A stretch of DNA of 64,000 nucleotides from G965267185 sp965267185. GTDB lineage: Bacteria > Pseudomonadota > Alphaproteobacteria > UBA6615. How positions within the stretch are numbered: the stretch's first letter is position 1; each line of letters opens with the position of its first letter. Shown here in pieces: positions 44,228 to 53,536 of this stretch. The translations under genes and the position numbers were made by a program. Location: contig OZ253937.1 of NCBI GenBank assembly GCA_965267185.1, positions 3,038,001-3,102,000 on the forward strand, written 5' to 3'. A model generated the notes under the pieces. That model saw only the letters and a program-made list of their open reading frames with translations. It had not been told where the DNA came from and did no database searches.

Positions 44228-45622
44228 ATGACCCCTGAGCAAATCGCCCTCGTTCAAGAAACCTTCAAAGCAGTGCTGCCGATCAAGGATCAGGCCGCCG
44301 ACCTGTTCTATGGCCGCCTGTTCGAGGTCGATCCGTCGCTCGAAGCATTGTTCCCCACCGATCTCACCGAGCAGAAACAAAAGCTAATGGGGACCATCGC
44401 GACCGCCGTCGGCAGCCTCGACAAGCTCGAAAATATTGTAGATGTGGTGAAAGATCTGGGCATTCGCCATGTCGCCTACGGGGTCAAACCCGAGCACTAC
44501 GACACGGTGGGTGGCGCGCTGCTGTGGACGCTGGAGCAGGGACTCGGCGAGGCCTTTACCCCCGAGGTCAAGGAGGCGTGGACTCAGGCCTACACGATAT
44601 TGGCAGACACCATGAAAGGCGCCGCCGCTAGCGTGGAAGCAGAGATCGCCGGCGATACGCAAGAGGTGGAACAGGCGCCCGTCGAAGCGGCGGCGGAACC
44701 CGTTATCGAGACTCCCAGCGAAGCCGAGCCTGAGCCAATTGCAGCGGCGGAAGAAGCCGCTGCGGAGCCCGAGGATGAGGGCCCGATAACGGCGCAGCAA
44801 ATCGCCCTCGTTCAGGAAACCTTCAAAGCAGTGCTGCCGATCAAGGATCAGGCGGCCGATCTGTTCTATGGCCGTCTGTTCGAGGTCGATCCATCGCTCG
44901 AAGCATTGTTCCCCACCGATCTGACCGAGCAGAAACAAAAACTGATGTCGACCATCGCGATCGCCGTCGGCGGCCTCAGCCGGCTCGAAGAGATTGTGCC
45001 GGCGGTACAGGAGCTCGGGGTCGGCCATGTCGCCTATGGAGTCAAACCCGAGCACTACGACACGGTGGGTGGCGCGCTGCTGTGGACCTTGGAACAGGGG
45101 CTGGGCGAAGCGTTCGTGCCCGAGGTCAAGGAGGCGTGGACTCAGGCCTATACCATATTGGCGGACACCATGAAGGACGCTGCTGCCAGTGCGGAAGCTG
45201 AAGGCGCCGCCGATGTGCAAAATGTAGAAGAAGTGCCTGCCGCGGCCGCACCGGAGCCCGTCATGGAAGCGGCACCGGAACCGGCTCCGCAAGCGCCAGA
45301 TGACGAGGCGGAAATTATCGTCGACACGGGCGGGTCGGATAGCAGCGACCAGGTTCATGCTGAACTCACCGCCCTGTTGGAAGAATTAGATCAAATCGGC
45401 CAGGTTGCCGGTCAGATCGACAAGATCGCCAAGCAGACCAATCTGCTGGCGCTTAACGCTACGATTGAAGCAGCCCGCGCCGGCGATGCCGGTAAGGGGT
45501 TCGCCGTTGTGGCAGGCGAGGTGAAGGCACTATCGAATGAGACCGCCAAGGCCACGGCCGAGGTGTCCGGTGTCGTTGCCGACTTGCAGTCGCGCGCCAA
45601 GAAACTGTCGGCGATGCTCTAG
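44228..45622 (+). CDS. Tandem globin - methyl-accepting signalling-tip fusion protein
   Basis: Protein of 464 residues from MTPEQIALVQ, the usual first residues of this globin family; a GTG at 44192 would add 12. Two nearly identical globin domains (about 1-135 and 188-320) each keep the proximal His (H81 in IRHVAYGVKPEHY, H267 in GHVAYGVKPEHY). Acidic Ala/Pro/Glu linkers separate them. Residues about 374-464 match the hairpin tip of chemoreceptor signalling domains (KIAKQTNLLALNATIEAARA, then GKGFAVVAGEVKAL). There is no transmembrane segment or HAMP and no full-length methylation helices. Sensing of oxygen or NO is an inference. Confidence 0.85.
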   Translation: MTPEQIALVQETFKAVLPIKDQAADLFYGRLFEVDPSLEALFPTDLTEQKQKLMGTIATAVGSLDKLENIVDVVKDLGIRHVAYGVKPEHYDTVGGALLWTLEQGLGEAFTPEVKEAWTQAYTILADTMKGAAASVEAEIAGDTQEVEQAPVEAAAEPVIETPSEAEPEPIAAAEEAAAEPEDEGPITAQQIALVQETFKAVLPIKDQAADLFYGRLFEVDPSLEALFPTDLTEQKQKLMSTIAIAVGGLSRLEEIVPAVQELGVGHVAYGVKPEHYDTVGGALLWTLEQGLGEAFVPEVKEAWTQAYTILADTMKDAAASAEAEGAADVQNVEEVPAAAAPEPVMEAAPEPAPQAPDDEAEIIVDTGGSDSSDQVHAELTALLEELDQIGQVAGQIDKIAKQTNLLALNATIEAARAGDAGKGFAVVAGEVKALSNETAKATAEVSGVVADLQSRAKKLSAML

Positions 45623-45712
45623 TCGCCGCGGACTTTGCGCCTGCGGCTCTAATCTCGATGAAGCGATGCCGCCGCGGTTCGGTATAGTAGGGCTTCCCGC
45701 CCTAAGCGGGCG

Positions 45713-46432
45713 GTGACCGGCCAACTGAACAGGCATCGCGAGCGCATGAAAGCGCCCCTCAACCTTTATGGCGACCAACTCGTCCACACGTCGGGCCGGC
45801 ATGGCGGCGATATTGCCAGTCAGCGTATCGATGCATTGGACCAAGCCTGTTTGGACTACGGCGTGTCGTGCGGTCCCGGCATGAACGCGGTCGATATCGG
45901 CTGCGGCCTCGGCGCCCAAGGATTTCGCCTGGCGGCGCTGGGCGCATCGGTCACATTATGCGACCCCGTCGATATTTCCGGCCGGGTTACCCAATTTAAG
46001 GCGCTGTTTCCAGCGGCCTCGGTGCGCTTTCTCCAGCGCGATGCCAGAACGCTGACCGCGGCTGATTTCGACCAACCGCTCGACATCGTTTATTCGCAGC
46101 GGAGCCTCCACTATCTGCGCTTTCATGAAGCGCGGACTCTGCTCGAGACGCTACGGGAGCTATGCCGGTCCGGCGCACGGTTCTTCATTTCCGCGTCGGG
46201 CGTCGATACCGAACTGGGCGAGGGCTATGCCGGCGCGGCGGTCGATGTGACCGAGCGGATGGCGCCGCTTGCGCCCGCCATGGCGGACAAGCACGGCGTG
46301 CACGACGAGATCTGTCTTTACTCGAAAGACGATCTCGCCCGCCTGGGAGATGAAGCCGGGCTCGACATCGTGTCGGTGAGCGCGTCGGCCTTCGGCAACA
46401 AAAAAGCGATCTTCTGTTTGAAGAGCGCCTAG
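45713..46432 (+). CDS. Class I SAM-dependent methyltransferase
   Basis: Protein of 239 residues from a GTG; an ATG at 45746 giving 228 residues is equally plausible. SAM motif I is AVDIGCGLGAQGFRLAALG, with VTLCDPVDISGRV as motif II and PLDIVYSQRSLHYLRFHEA downstream. The substrate is unknown. It converges on and overlaps the cyanophycin-synthetase-like gene by four bases. Confidence 0.8.
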   Translation: MTGQLNRHRERMKAPLNLYGDQLVHTSGRHGGDIASQRIDALDQACLDYGVSCGPGMNAVDIGCGLGAQGFRLAALGASVTLCDPVDISGRVTQFKALFPAASVRFLQRDARTLTAADFDQPLDIVYSQRSLHYLRFHEARTLLETLRELCRSGARFFISASGVDTELGEGYAGAAVDVTERMAPLAPAMADKHGVHDEICLYSKDDLARLGDEAGLDIVSVSASAFGNKKAIFCLKSA

Positions 46433-48585
46433 GGTTGCACGGCAGCAGCGAACTCTTCGAGGCCCTGTCGGATATGGTCCAGGTTGGCTCCGAGCGCAAA
46501 ACATATCGCGGTGGCGAATAGGGCACTCTGGGCATCGCCGGTCACGTGATCGAGCGGCATCACCGGAACTCGCGTCCTTGCGTCATTGAGGACAATTGCC
46601 GTGCCGCCGCTTTCGGTCTCCAGGGTAACAGCGCGACCGCCGCTGATTATGTGTTCGGCGACGAACGAATTCTGCTCTCGCATGGTGACATAGCAGATGT
46701 GCCGGGCATTGGTATGCTCGGCCATAGCGCGGCACAGCTCATCGTCGGCGTTGAGTACTGCAGTATCCTCCGCGGCTTGAATGACGATGCAGTTGATCGC
46801 CGCCAGAGTTTCCACGCTGTCAATTCCGTCGACGCCGAGCTGATCGTTGGACACGCTCATTGCCGCACCCACAGTGCACCGGTCGCAACTCATGCCGTGT
46901 AGCATGAGATTGTCCGGTGGCAACTCCAAAACGGCGGCCTCTACGTTAGGGTTGCACAAGATCGCGCGCGTTGCGGCGTGCGCCATCATTTCACCGTCAG
47001 CGGTGCGTTCGCCGTCGACATAAGCGCCTTCGGTGGTCGTGAGACCGACAGTGTGCCCGGCGAGTTTTAGAATGTGGGCTACCATGTGGGTTGTGGTCGC
47101 GTTGTTGTTCGTCCCGGCGACGCCAGCGATGGGGATTCGGCTCGGTGTGCCTGGCGGGTAAAGCAGGTCTAGGATGGGCCCGACGACATCAACGTGCACA
47201 ATTTCCTCGGGTGACACGTGTATACTTAGCGCTGGATCCGCATTGATCTCGCAAATGGCACCACCGACCTCTTTGTATGATTTGCTAACATCCGGTGTCA
47301 GGAAGTCCACACCCGCAATCCTGAGTCCAATCGCCTCCGCCGCACGCACTGCAAGCTCACGGTTATCTTCATGCGCCGCATCGGTTAGGTCGAGCGCTGA
47401 GCCTCCTGCGGAAAGGTTGGCGACCCCGCGCAAATAAACCCGTTCGCCAAAATCTGGCACTGTATCCTTGGTGTAGCTGAGCTTTTGCAGAAGCCGATAA
47501 GCTTGCTCATCGAGTTCGAGATAAGTCAGCGGTTTTATATGGCCAGGGCCTCTGCGCGGATCTGAGTTAACCTCGTCCACAAGTGCTTCGATGGTTTTCT
47601 CACCGTCCCCAATGACGTGGCCCGGTATGCGCATGGTCGTCGCGATCAACTTACCGTCGACCACTAGCATCCGGTGATCGTCGCCCTCGATGAATGATTC
47701 CACGAGCACACTGTGGCTCTGCTTGTAGGCCTCGTCAAAGGCGGCGCCAATGCTTGCCGGGGCGGTTAACCGGGTCGAGACGCCGCGCCCGTGCCGGGCG
47801 TCGAGTGGCTTTACTACTACCGGGCCACCAATGCGTTTCGCGGTTTTGAGCGCGTCCTTTTTAGTGTGGACCAGTCGTTGGCGTGGCACCGGAAGGCCCT
47901 TGCCCTCGAGGATTTGTACGGTCTTGCGTTTGTCCTCGGCGGCCTTGACCGCGTTCGGGGGGCTTGCACCGACAAGCGTTCCGTAAAGCTGTCGTGCATG
48001 GCGGCCATGGCCAAGCAGGCTCGGGCTAAGCGCGTCCGCTTCCATCCACGGAATGCCCCGTTCTTGAGCTGCTCTGACCAGGATCATGGCGTTGTAGTTG
48101 AGCGCGCTGTCGCTCACCAAATAAAGGAATGCATCTAAGGTTTCGGCAAAGTCGAATTGGGGGTCTTGCGCTTCCGGCTCGACGACTTCGTTCCGCAAGA
48201 GATGATTGATTTGCGCCAGAGCAAACAATCCGGCGGCCAGGCCAATCTCTCTCTGTTCGTAGGCATAGACGATGTCGTAGTGGCCGGTTTCGCTGGTCGG
48301 TCGAACCTCTCCGAAGAAAACATCGGCGCCAGCCAAACGCTGCAACTCGACTGCAGTGCGCGCCAGCGCCTGGCCGATCTGCAGGCTGGGATCGTCGTCG
48401 GCGCCTTTTAGCATCTCGTCTCCGCGCAGGCCGGGCAGGTCGTTGACGAGCCGGTCGGAGAATGACGCCTCGAGCCTACGGTTTGGCTTGGCGGACAAGC
48501 TGGTCATGTCCAGCCGATGACGAATCACCGGAAACAAGGTGTAGAGATTTGGTCCACCGTACACTGATGAGTCGGTAAACTTCAT
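46429..48585 (-). CDS. Cyanophycin-synthetase-like protein with degenerate, truncated Mur-ligase domain
   Basis: Protein of 718 residues; CphA is usually about 870-900. The N-terminal domain and ATP-grasp region (VVVKPLDARHGRGVSTRLTA, then FIEGDDHRMLVVDGKLIA) are well kept. The Mur-ligase-like part begins IPIAGVAGTNNNATTTHMVA: the P-loop normally reads GTNGKTTT, so the Walker A Lys and Gly are replaced. The C-terminal Mur ligase subdomain is missing. CphA2 of cyanobacteria also has a reduced C-terminal half and polymerises Asp-Arg dipeptides with one ATP site. Whether this protein does that is unproven. No cyanophycinase is visible nearby. Confidence 0.8.
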   Translation of the reverse strand: MKFTDSSVYGGPNLYTLFPVIRHRLDMTSLSAKPNRRLEASFSDRLVNDLPGLRGDEMLKGADDDPSLQIGQALARTAVELQRLAGADVFFGEVRPTSETGHYDIVYAYEQREIGLAAGLFALAQINHLLRNEVVEPEAQDPQFDFAETLDAFLYLVSDSALNYNAMILVRAAQERGIPWMEADALSPSLLGHGRHARQLYGTLVGASPPNAVKAAEDKRKTVQILEGKGLPVPRQRLVHTKKDALKTAKRIGGPVVVKPLDARHGRGVSTRLTAPASIGAAFDEAYKQSHSVLVESFIEGDDHRMLVVDGKLIATTMRIPGHVIGDGEKTIEALVDEVNSDPRRGPGHIKPLTYLELDEQAYRLLQKLSYTKDTVPDFGERVYLRGVANLSAGGSALDLTDAAHEDNRELAVRAAEAIGLRIAGVDFLTPDVSKSYKEVGGAICEINADPALSIHVSPEEIVHVDVVGPILDLLYPPGTPSRIPIAGVAGTNNNATTTHMVAHILKLAGHTVGLTTTEGAYVDGERTADGEMMAHAATRAILCNPNVEAAVLELPPDNLMLHGMSCDRCTVGAAMSVSNDQLGVDGIDSVETLAAINCIVIQAAEDTAVLNADDELCRAMAEHTNARHICYVTMREQNSFVAEHIISGGRAVTLETESGGTAIVLNDARTRVPVMPLDHVTGDAQSALFATAICFALGANLDHIRQGLEEFAAAVQP

Positions 48586-48674
48586 TTTCTGTAGTCTCGG
48601 CGCGTCGGTCTCGCAGCCGACAATGTACGGTACGTTTCGAGCCGTACTCCAGCACTTACCCGACGTGGAACGGG

Positions 48675-49544
48675 TTAGGGTACCGATACGTTATCGATCA
48701 GCCGCGTCTCGCCCAACCACGCGGCGGCAAGAATGCGCAAGGGCCTGTGGCCCTCCATTGGCGCTGCGAGCGTCTCGGCATCGCGCGCTTCGAGATAGTC
48801 GACCTTGGTGAAACCCGCCTCTTGGAGCGCCGCCACACCGGCTGCCGCCGCCTTGTCCGGCGGCGTGCCGGCCGCTAGACGGCCGGCGGTTTCGGTGAGC
48901 ACGCGATAAAGGTGCACTGCGGTTTCGCGTTCCGTGGCGCTCAGATGGACATTGCGCGACGAGATCGCTAGGCCGTCCGCTTCGCGCACCGTCGGCACGG
49001 GCTGGATGCGCACCGGGATATCGAGATCGCGCACCAGCCGTTTGATCACCTGGAGTTGCTGAAAATCTTTTTCGCCGAACACCGCAACATCGGGCAGCGA
49101 CTGCAAGAGCAGTTTGGTGACGACCGTCGCCACCCCGTCGAAATGGCCCGGCCGGTGATCGCCGCATAGGCCCTCGCTGACACCAGCGACCGTGACGGTA
49201 GTGGCAAATCCTTGCGGGTAGACTTCCTCGACCGGCGGCGCGAACAACAGATCGACGTTGGCCGCGCGGAGCATGTCGATGTCCTGCCTCTCGCGGCGCG
49301 GATAGGACGAGAGGTCTTCGTCCGGCCCGAACTGCGCCGGATTGACGAAGATCGTCACGACCACCCGGTCGCACGCCGTCTGCGCCGCATCGACGAGCGC
49401 CATATGGGCTTTGTGCAACGCACCCATGGTGGGCACCAGCCCGACCGTCTCACCAGTGGCGCGCCACGCGGTAATGGCGCTGCGCAGATCGGCGACCGTG
49501 CGGACGACCGCGACGTCGTGCGCGGTGGGTTCGGTGGCGGTCAT
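48675..49544 (-). CDS. panC: Pantoate-beta-alanine ligase
   Basis: Protein of 289 residues. The HIGH-like nucleotide motif is VPTMGALHKAHMALV and the second ATP motif is AISSRNVHLS. VFGEKDFQQLQVIKRLV is the conserved lid segment. It joins pantoate and beta-alanine. The start ATG lies two bases from the panB stop, so the pair is coupled. An in-frame upstream start is less likely. Confidence 0.96.
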   Translation of the reverse strand: MTATEPTAHDVAVVRTVADLRSAITAWRATGETVGLVPTMGALHKAHMALVDAAQTACDRVVVTIFVNPAQFGPDEDLSSYPRRERQDIDMLRAANVDLLFAPPVEEVYPQGFATTVTVAGVSEGLCGDHRPGHFDGVATVVTKLLLQSLPDVAVFGEKDFQQLQVIKRLVRDLDIPVRIQPVPTVREADGLAISSRNVHLSATERETAVHLYRVLTETAGRLAAGTPPDKAAAAGVAALQEAGFTKVDYLEARDAETLAAPMEGHRPLRILAAAWLGETRLIDNVSVP

Positions 49545-49546
49545 GC

Positions 49547-50407
49547 TCAAGAGGCGGTGCCGGTCCTGGCGGGGGCGGCGGTCGGGCTGGCGTCGAAACA
49601 ATGTTCCGGGCCGGGGAAGGCGCGCGCCTTAACATCGCGCGCATAGGCTGCGGCGGCCGCTTCCAGATCCGTGCCGAGCTCGGCGTAGCGTTTGACGAAT
49701 TTGGGCGTGTAGTCGCTGAACAGGCCGACCATGTCTTCGGTCACCAGGATCTGGCCGTCGCAGGCCGGCGACGCGCCGATGCCGATAGTCGGAATATCGA
49801 TCTCTGCGGTGATTTCGCGCGCCAGCGGCTCGGTGACGCCCTCGATGACGACGGCGAATGCACCGGCTTGCGTGACGGCTTGCGCGTCGGCGCGAATTTT
49901 CGCCGACCGTGCGTCTTCGCGCCCTTGCACGCGGAACCCGCCGAACGCATTGACCGATTGCGGCGTCAGCCCGATATGGGCGAGCACCGGAATGCCGCGT
50001 CCAGCCAAGAAGGAAATCGTTTCGGCCATCTCGACGCCGCCTTCCAGCTTCACCGCCGCGCAGCCGGTCTCGGCCAACACGCGGGCAGCGGAGTCGAAGG
50101 CGATCTCCGGCGCGGCCTCGTAGGTGCCGAACGGCATGTCGACGATCACGCAGGCATGTGCTGCGCCGCGCACGACCGCTGCGCCGTGGGCGATCATCAT
50201 GTCGAGGGTGACTTGCAGGGTGGAGGCGAACCCGTAGAGCACCATGCCCAGGGAATCGCCGACCAAGAGGAAGTCCACATGGGCGTCGAGCGACTTCGCC
50301 ATGGGCGTGGTGTAGGCGGTGAGGCTGACGATCGGCTCGCCGCCCTTGCGCGCGGCCAGGTCGGGCACGCCGATAGGTTTTGCGTTCGGATTTGCCGGTG
50401 TGCTCAT
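49547..50407 (-). CDS. panB: 3-methyl-2-oxobutanoate hydroxymethyltransferase
   Basis: Protein of 286 residues. The metal-binding segment is DFLLVGDSLGMVLYG and the substrate motif VKLEGGVEMAETI, with TPQSVNAFGGFRVQGR downstream. It makes ketopantoate from ketoisovalerate and 5,10-methylene-THF. A GGGGGGAT site precedes the start. panBC supplies pantothenate for CoA. Confidence 0.96.
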   Translation of the reverse strand: MSTPANPNAKPIGVPDLAARKGGEPIVSLTAYTTPMAKSLDAHVDFLLVGDSLGMVLYGFASTLQVTLDMMIAHGAAVVRGAAHACVIVDMPFGTYEAAPEIAFDSAARVLAETGCAAVKLEGGVEMAETISFLAGRGIPVLAHIGLTPQSVNAFGGFRVQGREDARSAKIRADAQAVTQAGAFAVVIEGVTEPLAREITAEIDIPTIGIGASPACDGQILVTEDMVGLFSDYTPKFVKRYAELGTDLEAAAAAYARDVKARAFPGPEHCFDASPTAAPARTGTAS

Positions 50408-50503
50408 GCGATATCCCCCCGGTTCGCGTGGCTTATTCTTGGTTGCAGTGCGGGAGGTTAATTGTGCAGCGCACAAAAGGCAAGTTTGCCGCGGAATACG
50501 GGC

Positions 50504-51397
50504 TTACCGTCCCGGCGCGGCCCGCCGGTAGCTGAGCGCTTCAGCGATATGGATGCGCCGCACCGGCGCGTCTCCATTGCCGCCGCCATCCAGGTCTGCG
50601 AGCGTGCGGGCGATGCGCAACACCCGGTGGTACCCGCGCGCCGACAGTTTCAGTTTCTCCGCCGCCTCGACCAGCAGACGTTTACCGGCTCCGTCAGGTG
50701 TCGCTACCTCTTCCAGTAGTTCGCCGTCGGCCTCCGCGTTGGCGCGAACATCATGATCGGCATAGCGCAGACTTTGGATGTCGCGCGCGGCGCCGACACG
50801 GGCGGCCACGTCGGCGCTAGTCTCCGCCGGCGGCGGCAGCGCCAGATCCGAAGCGCTCACTGCGGGGACGTCCACATGGAGATCGATGCGGTCGATCAGC
50901 GGGCCCGACAGGCGCCCTTGATAGTCGGCAGCGCAGCGCGGCGCGCGCGAACAGGCCAGCGCCGGATCGTCAAGTTGGCCGCAGCGGCAGGGGTTCATCG
51001 CGGCCACCAGCTGGAAGCGCGCGGGGAACGCCACATGTTGGTTGGCGCGGGCGATCACCGCGCGGCCCGATTCGATGGGCTGGCGCAGCGCCTCCAAGGT
51101 GCGCCGGTCGAACTCGGGCAGCTCGTCCAGGAATAGAACGCCGCGGTGGGCGAGGCTCACCTCGCCCGGCTTGACCCGCTGGCCGCCGCCGATCAGCGCT
51201 ACCAGCGACGCCGAATGGTGGGGGTCGCGGAACGGCCGTTCGCGCATCAGCCCTTCCAACGGCAGAGTGCCGGCGAGGGAATGGATCATCGACACTTCCA
51301 GCGCTTCGGCGGGCGATAGCGGCGGCAGTAGCCCGGGAAGTCGCTGCGCCAGCATGGATTTGCCGGCGCCGGGCGGGCCCATCATCAACAAATTATT
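50504..51397 (-). pseudogene. comM: ComM/YifB-type Mg-chelatase ATPase, 5' part removed by insertion
   Basis: The frame encodes the C-terminal 300 residues of ComM (usually about 500): Walker A MMGPPGAGKSMLAQRLPG, Walker B RGVLFLDELPEF, AMNPCRCGQ and the C-terminal domain. Just upstream of NNLLMMGPPG the sequence changes to AT-rich DNA and reads into a TAG at 51413-51415, so the N-terminal Lon-like domain is absent. ComM is a helicase that extends heteroduplex during natural transformation. The break sits at the edge of the accessory element, so the missing half is expected beyond the window. Confidence 0.9.
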
Positions 51398-51475
51398 TTT
51401 TATTGACCGACTCTATTTAGTGATTTTTGATACGAGGCTACTAGATATAGCGTAGTCGAAAAGAGACTTATTGGC

Positions 51476-52012
51476 ATGAACAAGCAACGCACACCTAAAT
51501 TTTTCGGCGTAGACGGCAAGTACCATTCCGCAGGTTCATTCCTCGGGAGTGATGGGAAGTATCATCCCAAGGGGTCTTTCCTTGGGGCTGACGGAAAGTA
51601 TCATCCGCGCGGATCGTTCCTTGGGGCCGACGGAAAGTACCATCGGAAGGGCGAGTTCGTGGGGGGAGATGGCAAGTACCATCCTAGGGGTTCGTTTCGC
51701 GGTAGCGACAGCAAATACCATCCTCAAGGATCATTCTTGGGGAGCGATGGGAAGTACCACGAGAAAGGGTCTTTCCGTGGGTCAGATGGTAAGTACCATC
51801 CTGAGGGCTCATTTCTCGGGAGCGATGGGAAGTACCACTATGCCGGTTCATTCCTCGGTACCGACGGAAAATATCATCTAGCAGGGTCGTTTCTTGGCAA
51901 GGATGGCAAATATCATCCCGAAGGATCATTTCTCGGCGTGCATGGGCGTTACGAAGAGCCAGCCGGACTAGTTGAAAAAGAACGTCGAAATCAGGCGGGC
52001 GTGAACGTTTAG
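51476..52012 (+). CDS. Protein made of twelve 13-residue GKYH repeats
   Basis: Protein of 178 residues: an 8-residue start, twelve tandem repeats of consensus FLGxDGKYHPxGS, and a polar 14-residue tail. The first eleven repeats are well kept and the twelfth is degenerate (FLGVHGRYEEPAG). No signal peptide or membrane segment is visible. The pattern suggests a regular beta-hairpin repeat fold, which is inference. I do not recognise the family. It is the outermost gene of the element, next to the broken comM, and has a poor ribosome site. Confidence 0.75.
   Translation: MNKQRTPKFFGVDGKYHSAGSFLGSDGKYHPKGSFLGADGKYHPRGSFLGADGKYHRKGEFVGGDGKYHPRGSFRGSDSKYHPQGSFLGSDGKYHEKGSFRGSDGKYHPEGSFLGSDGKYHYAGSFLGTDGKYHLAGSFLGKDGKYHPEGSFLGVHGRYEEPAGLVEKERRNQAGVNV
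51500..51967 (+). repeat. Twelve 39-base in-frame tandem repeats
   Basis: The repeat region of the GKYH protein is a 468-base array with a 39-base period. Units differ mostly at the codons for the fourth, tenth and eleventh residues and at third positions. Selection on the protein, rather than very recent DNA duplication, is therefore likely. Confidence 0.85.
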
Positions 52013-52193
52013 CGCTGTCTTAGATATACCCAACTGTTAGTTGTCGATTTCACCACTCCCATCACAGCACAAGCAGTCTGGCTTCCATTCGTTATTGGAT
52101 ATGCCGTGGCCTGTAAGGCCAGTGCATAAGGGAAATATTGGGAAAATTTCGCCCTTTACCGTTCGTTAACGTTGCAAGCTCACCGTGGCGAAC

Positions 52194-52868
52194 ATGCGCT
52201 ACCTACTAATCGCTCTGATTGCACTTGCGGTCTTAGTGCCAAGTGTCGCCAACGCCGACCGGATCATCGGTCAAGCGTCGGTGATCGACGGGGACACAAT
52301 TGAAATTCATGACCAGCGCATCCGGCTACACGGTATCGACGCGCCGGAAAGCGATCAGCTGTGTTATGCGAATGATGAAATAACGCGTTGCGGTCAAAAG
52401 GCTGCCACGTCCTTAGACGCCAAAATCGCCGACCAAGTTGTCACATGCGAACCGACAGACCGCGATAGATACGGTCGTGTCGTAGCCGTGTGTAGCGCGG
52501 GCGGTGAGGACTTGAACGCCTGGATGGTCGCGGTCGGAATGGCGCTTGCGTATCGGCAGTACTCAAATGATTACGTGGTCCATGAGGAAGTAGCCTCAGC
52601 CAATAAACGCGGCATCTGGGAAGGGGAGTTTGCCGCGCCTTGGGAGTGGCGGCAGAACCGGCGCATCGCACAAGCGAAGGAGCAAGAAACAGACCGCAGT
52701 CAGTGCACCATCAAAGGAAATATCAGCACGCGAACGGGCGAGCGCATCTACCATGTCCCCGGCGGCCAATATTATTCGCGGACAAAAATCAACCCATCGA
52801 AGGGTGAAAGGTTTTTCTGTTCGGAAGCTGAGGCACGAGCGGCGGGTTGGCGGAAATCGAAGCGATAA
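52194..52868 (+). CDS. Secreted thermonuclease-like (SNase) protein with C-terminal extension
   Basis: Protein of 224 residues with a signal peptide (LLIALIALAVLVPSVANA). A GTG at 52185 could add three residues. The SNase fold includes ASVIDGDTIEIHDQRIRLHG and GIDAPES, then DRDRYGRVVAVC with the catalytic Arg. Beyond residue about 165 an extra segment with paired Cys (CTIKGNIS and FFCSEAEARAAGW) contains YHVPGGQYY, a domain seen fused to many SNases. It is expected to cut DNA or RNA outside the cytoplasm. Confidence 0.85.
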   Translation: MRYLLIALIALAVLVPSVANADRIIGQASVIDGDTIEIHDQRIRLHGIDAPESDQLCYANDEITRCGQKAATSLDAKIADQVVTCEPTDRDRYGRVVAVCSAGGEDLNAWMVAVGMALAYRQYSNDYVVHEEVASANKRGIWEGEFAAPWEWRQNRRIAQAKEQETDRSQCTIKGNISTRTGERIYHVPGGQYYSRTKINPSKGERFFCSEAEARAAGWRKSKR

Positions 52869-52891
52869 CAGCGGGACCACTACCCAGCGAA

Positions 52892-53536
52892 TCAACGTAA
52901 TTGAATATCCCAAACCATATTTTGAATATCGCGGAACGAATGAGCTTTTGATGGGAAACTGAAATTCATGGTGATGACACACCCATGTAAAAGAGTTGTA
53001 CGTTGCGCTCCCACTACAGTTACATCTTCCCCTTCAACAACCGCTTTCACAAAACTATAAAGCGCAAAACTATTTCCCCGGCGCTCAAAATGGGAAACGG
53101 TGGCATTGGTTATTGAAAAGGGCCGAACCGCGCCTCGTTCTAGGCGTCTCATATAGTTTTTTGCCTCTTCGGGTATTTCCTCTAAGGCGCTCATCATACG
53201 AGTTGCGATTTCATCAAACTGGGATTGTCCAATTTGGCCTTGATGATTTTCAAGTGATCCTAGGCTGGCCACAAAAACTGATGGAGAAAATGGATCGCTT
53301 GATAGGGAATATGCCGCCGCTACCACTGATTTCCGATTTTTGTTCGAGGACAGCGCCTCTACCATCTGAGGATTAAACTTCGCATTCGTCCACTCGCCAT
53401 CGAAGGATACTTCGATAATTAGCGGACAAGCCCCAACAGTAAGCCTCTCATCGGCGACTGCTGAATCTGAACTGACAAACAGAAAAATCAGAACTAAGAC
53501 ATAGCGCGCGGCTGCAATAACCATCATCTCATTCAT
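52892..53536 (-). CDS. Hypothetical secreted protein
   Basis: Protein of 214 residues. The N-terminus is a probable signal peptide (MMVIAAARYVLVLIFLFVSS, followed by DSAVA). The mature part has two Cys, one near the start (VGACPLIIEV) and one near the end (LLHGCVITMNF), which could form a disulfide. I recognise no family. It is convergent with the SNase gene. It starts just upstream of the 397-base leader region of the replication genes. Confidence 0.6.
   Translation of the reverse strand: MNEMMVIAAARYVLVLIFLFVSSDSAVADERLTVGACPLIIEVSFDGEWTNAKFNPQMVEALSSNKNRKSVVAAAYSLSSDPFSPSVFVASLGSLENHQGQIGQSQFDEIATRMMSALEEIPEEAKNYMRRLERGAVRPFSITNATVSHFERRGNSFALYSFVKAVVEGEDVTVVGAQRTTLLHGCVITMNFSFPSKAHSFRDIQNMVWDIQLR

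Noticed and set aside
51476..52012. GKYH array considered as a CRISPR-like repeat
   Set aside because: Units are contiguous and in frame with no spacers, and the variation follows codon positions.
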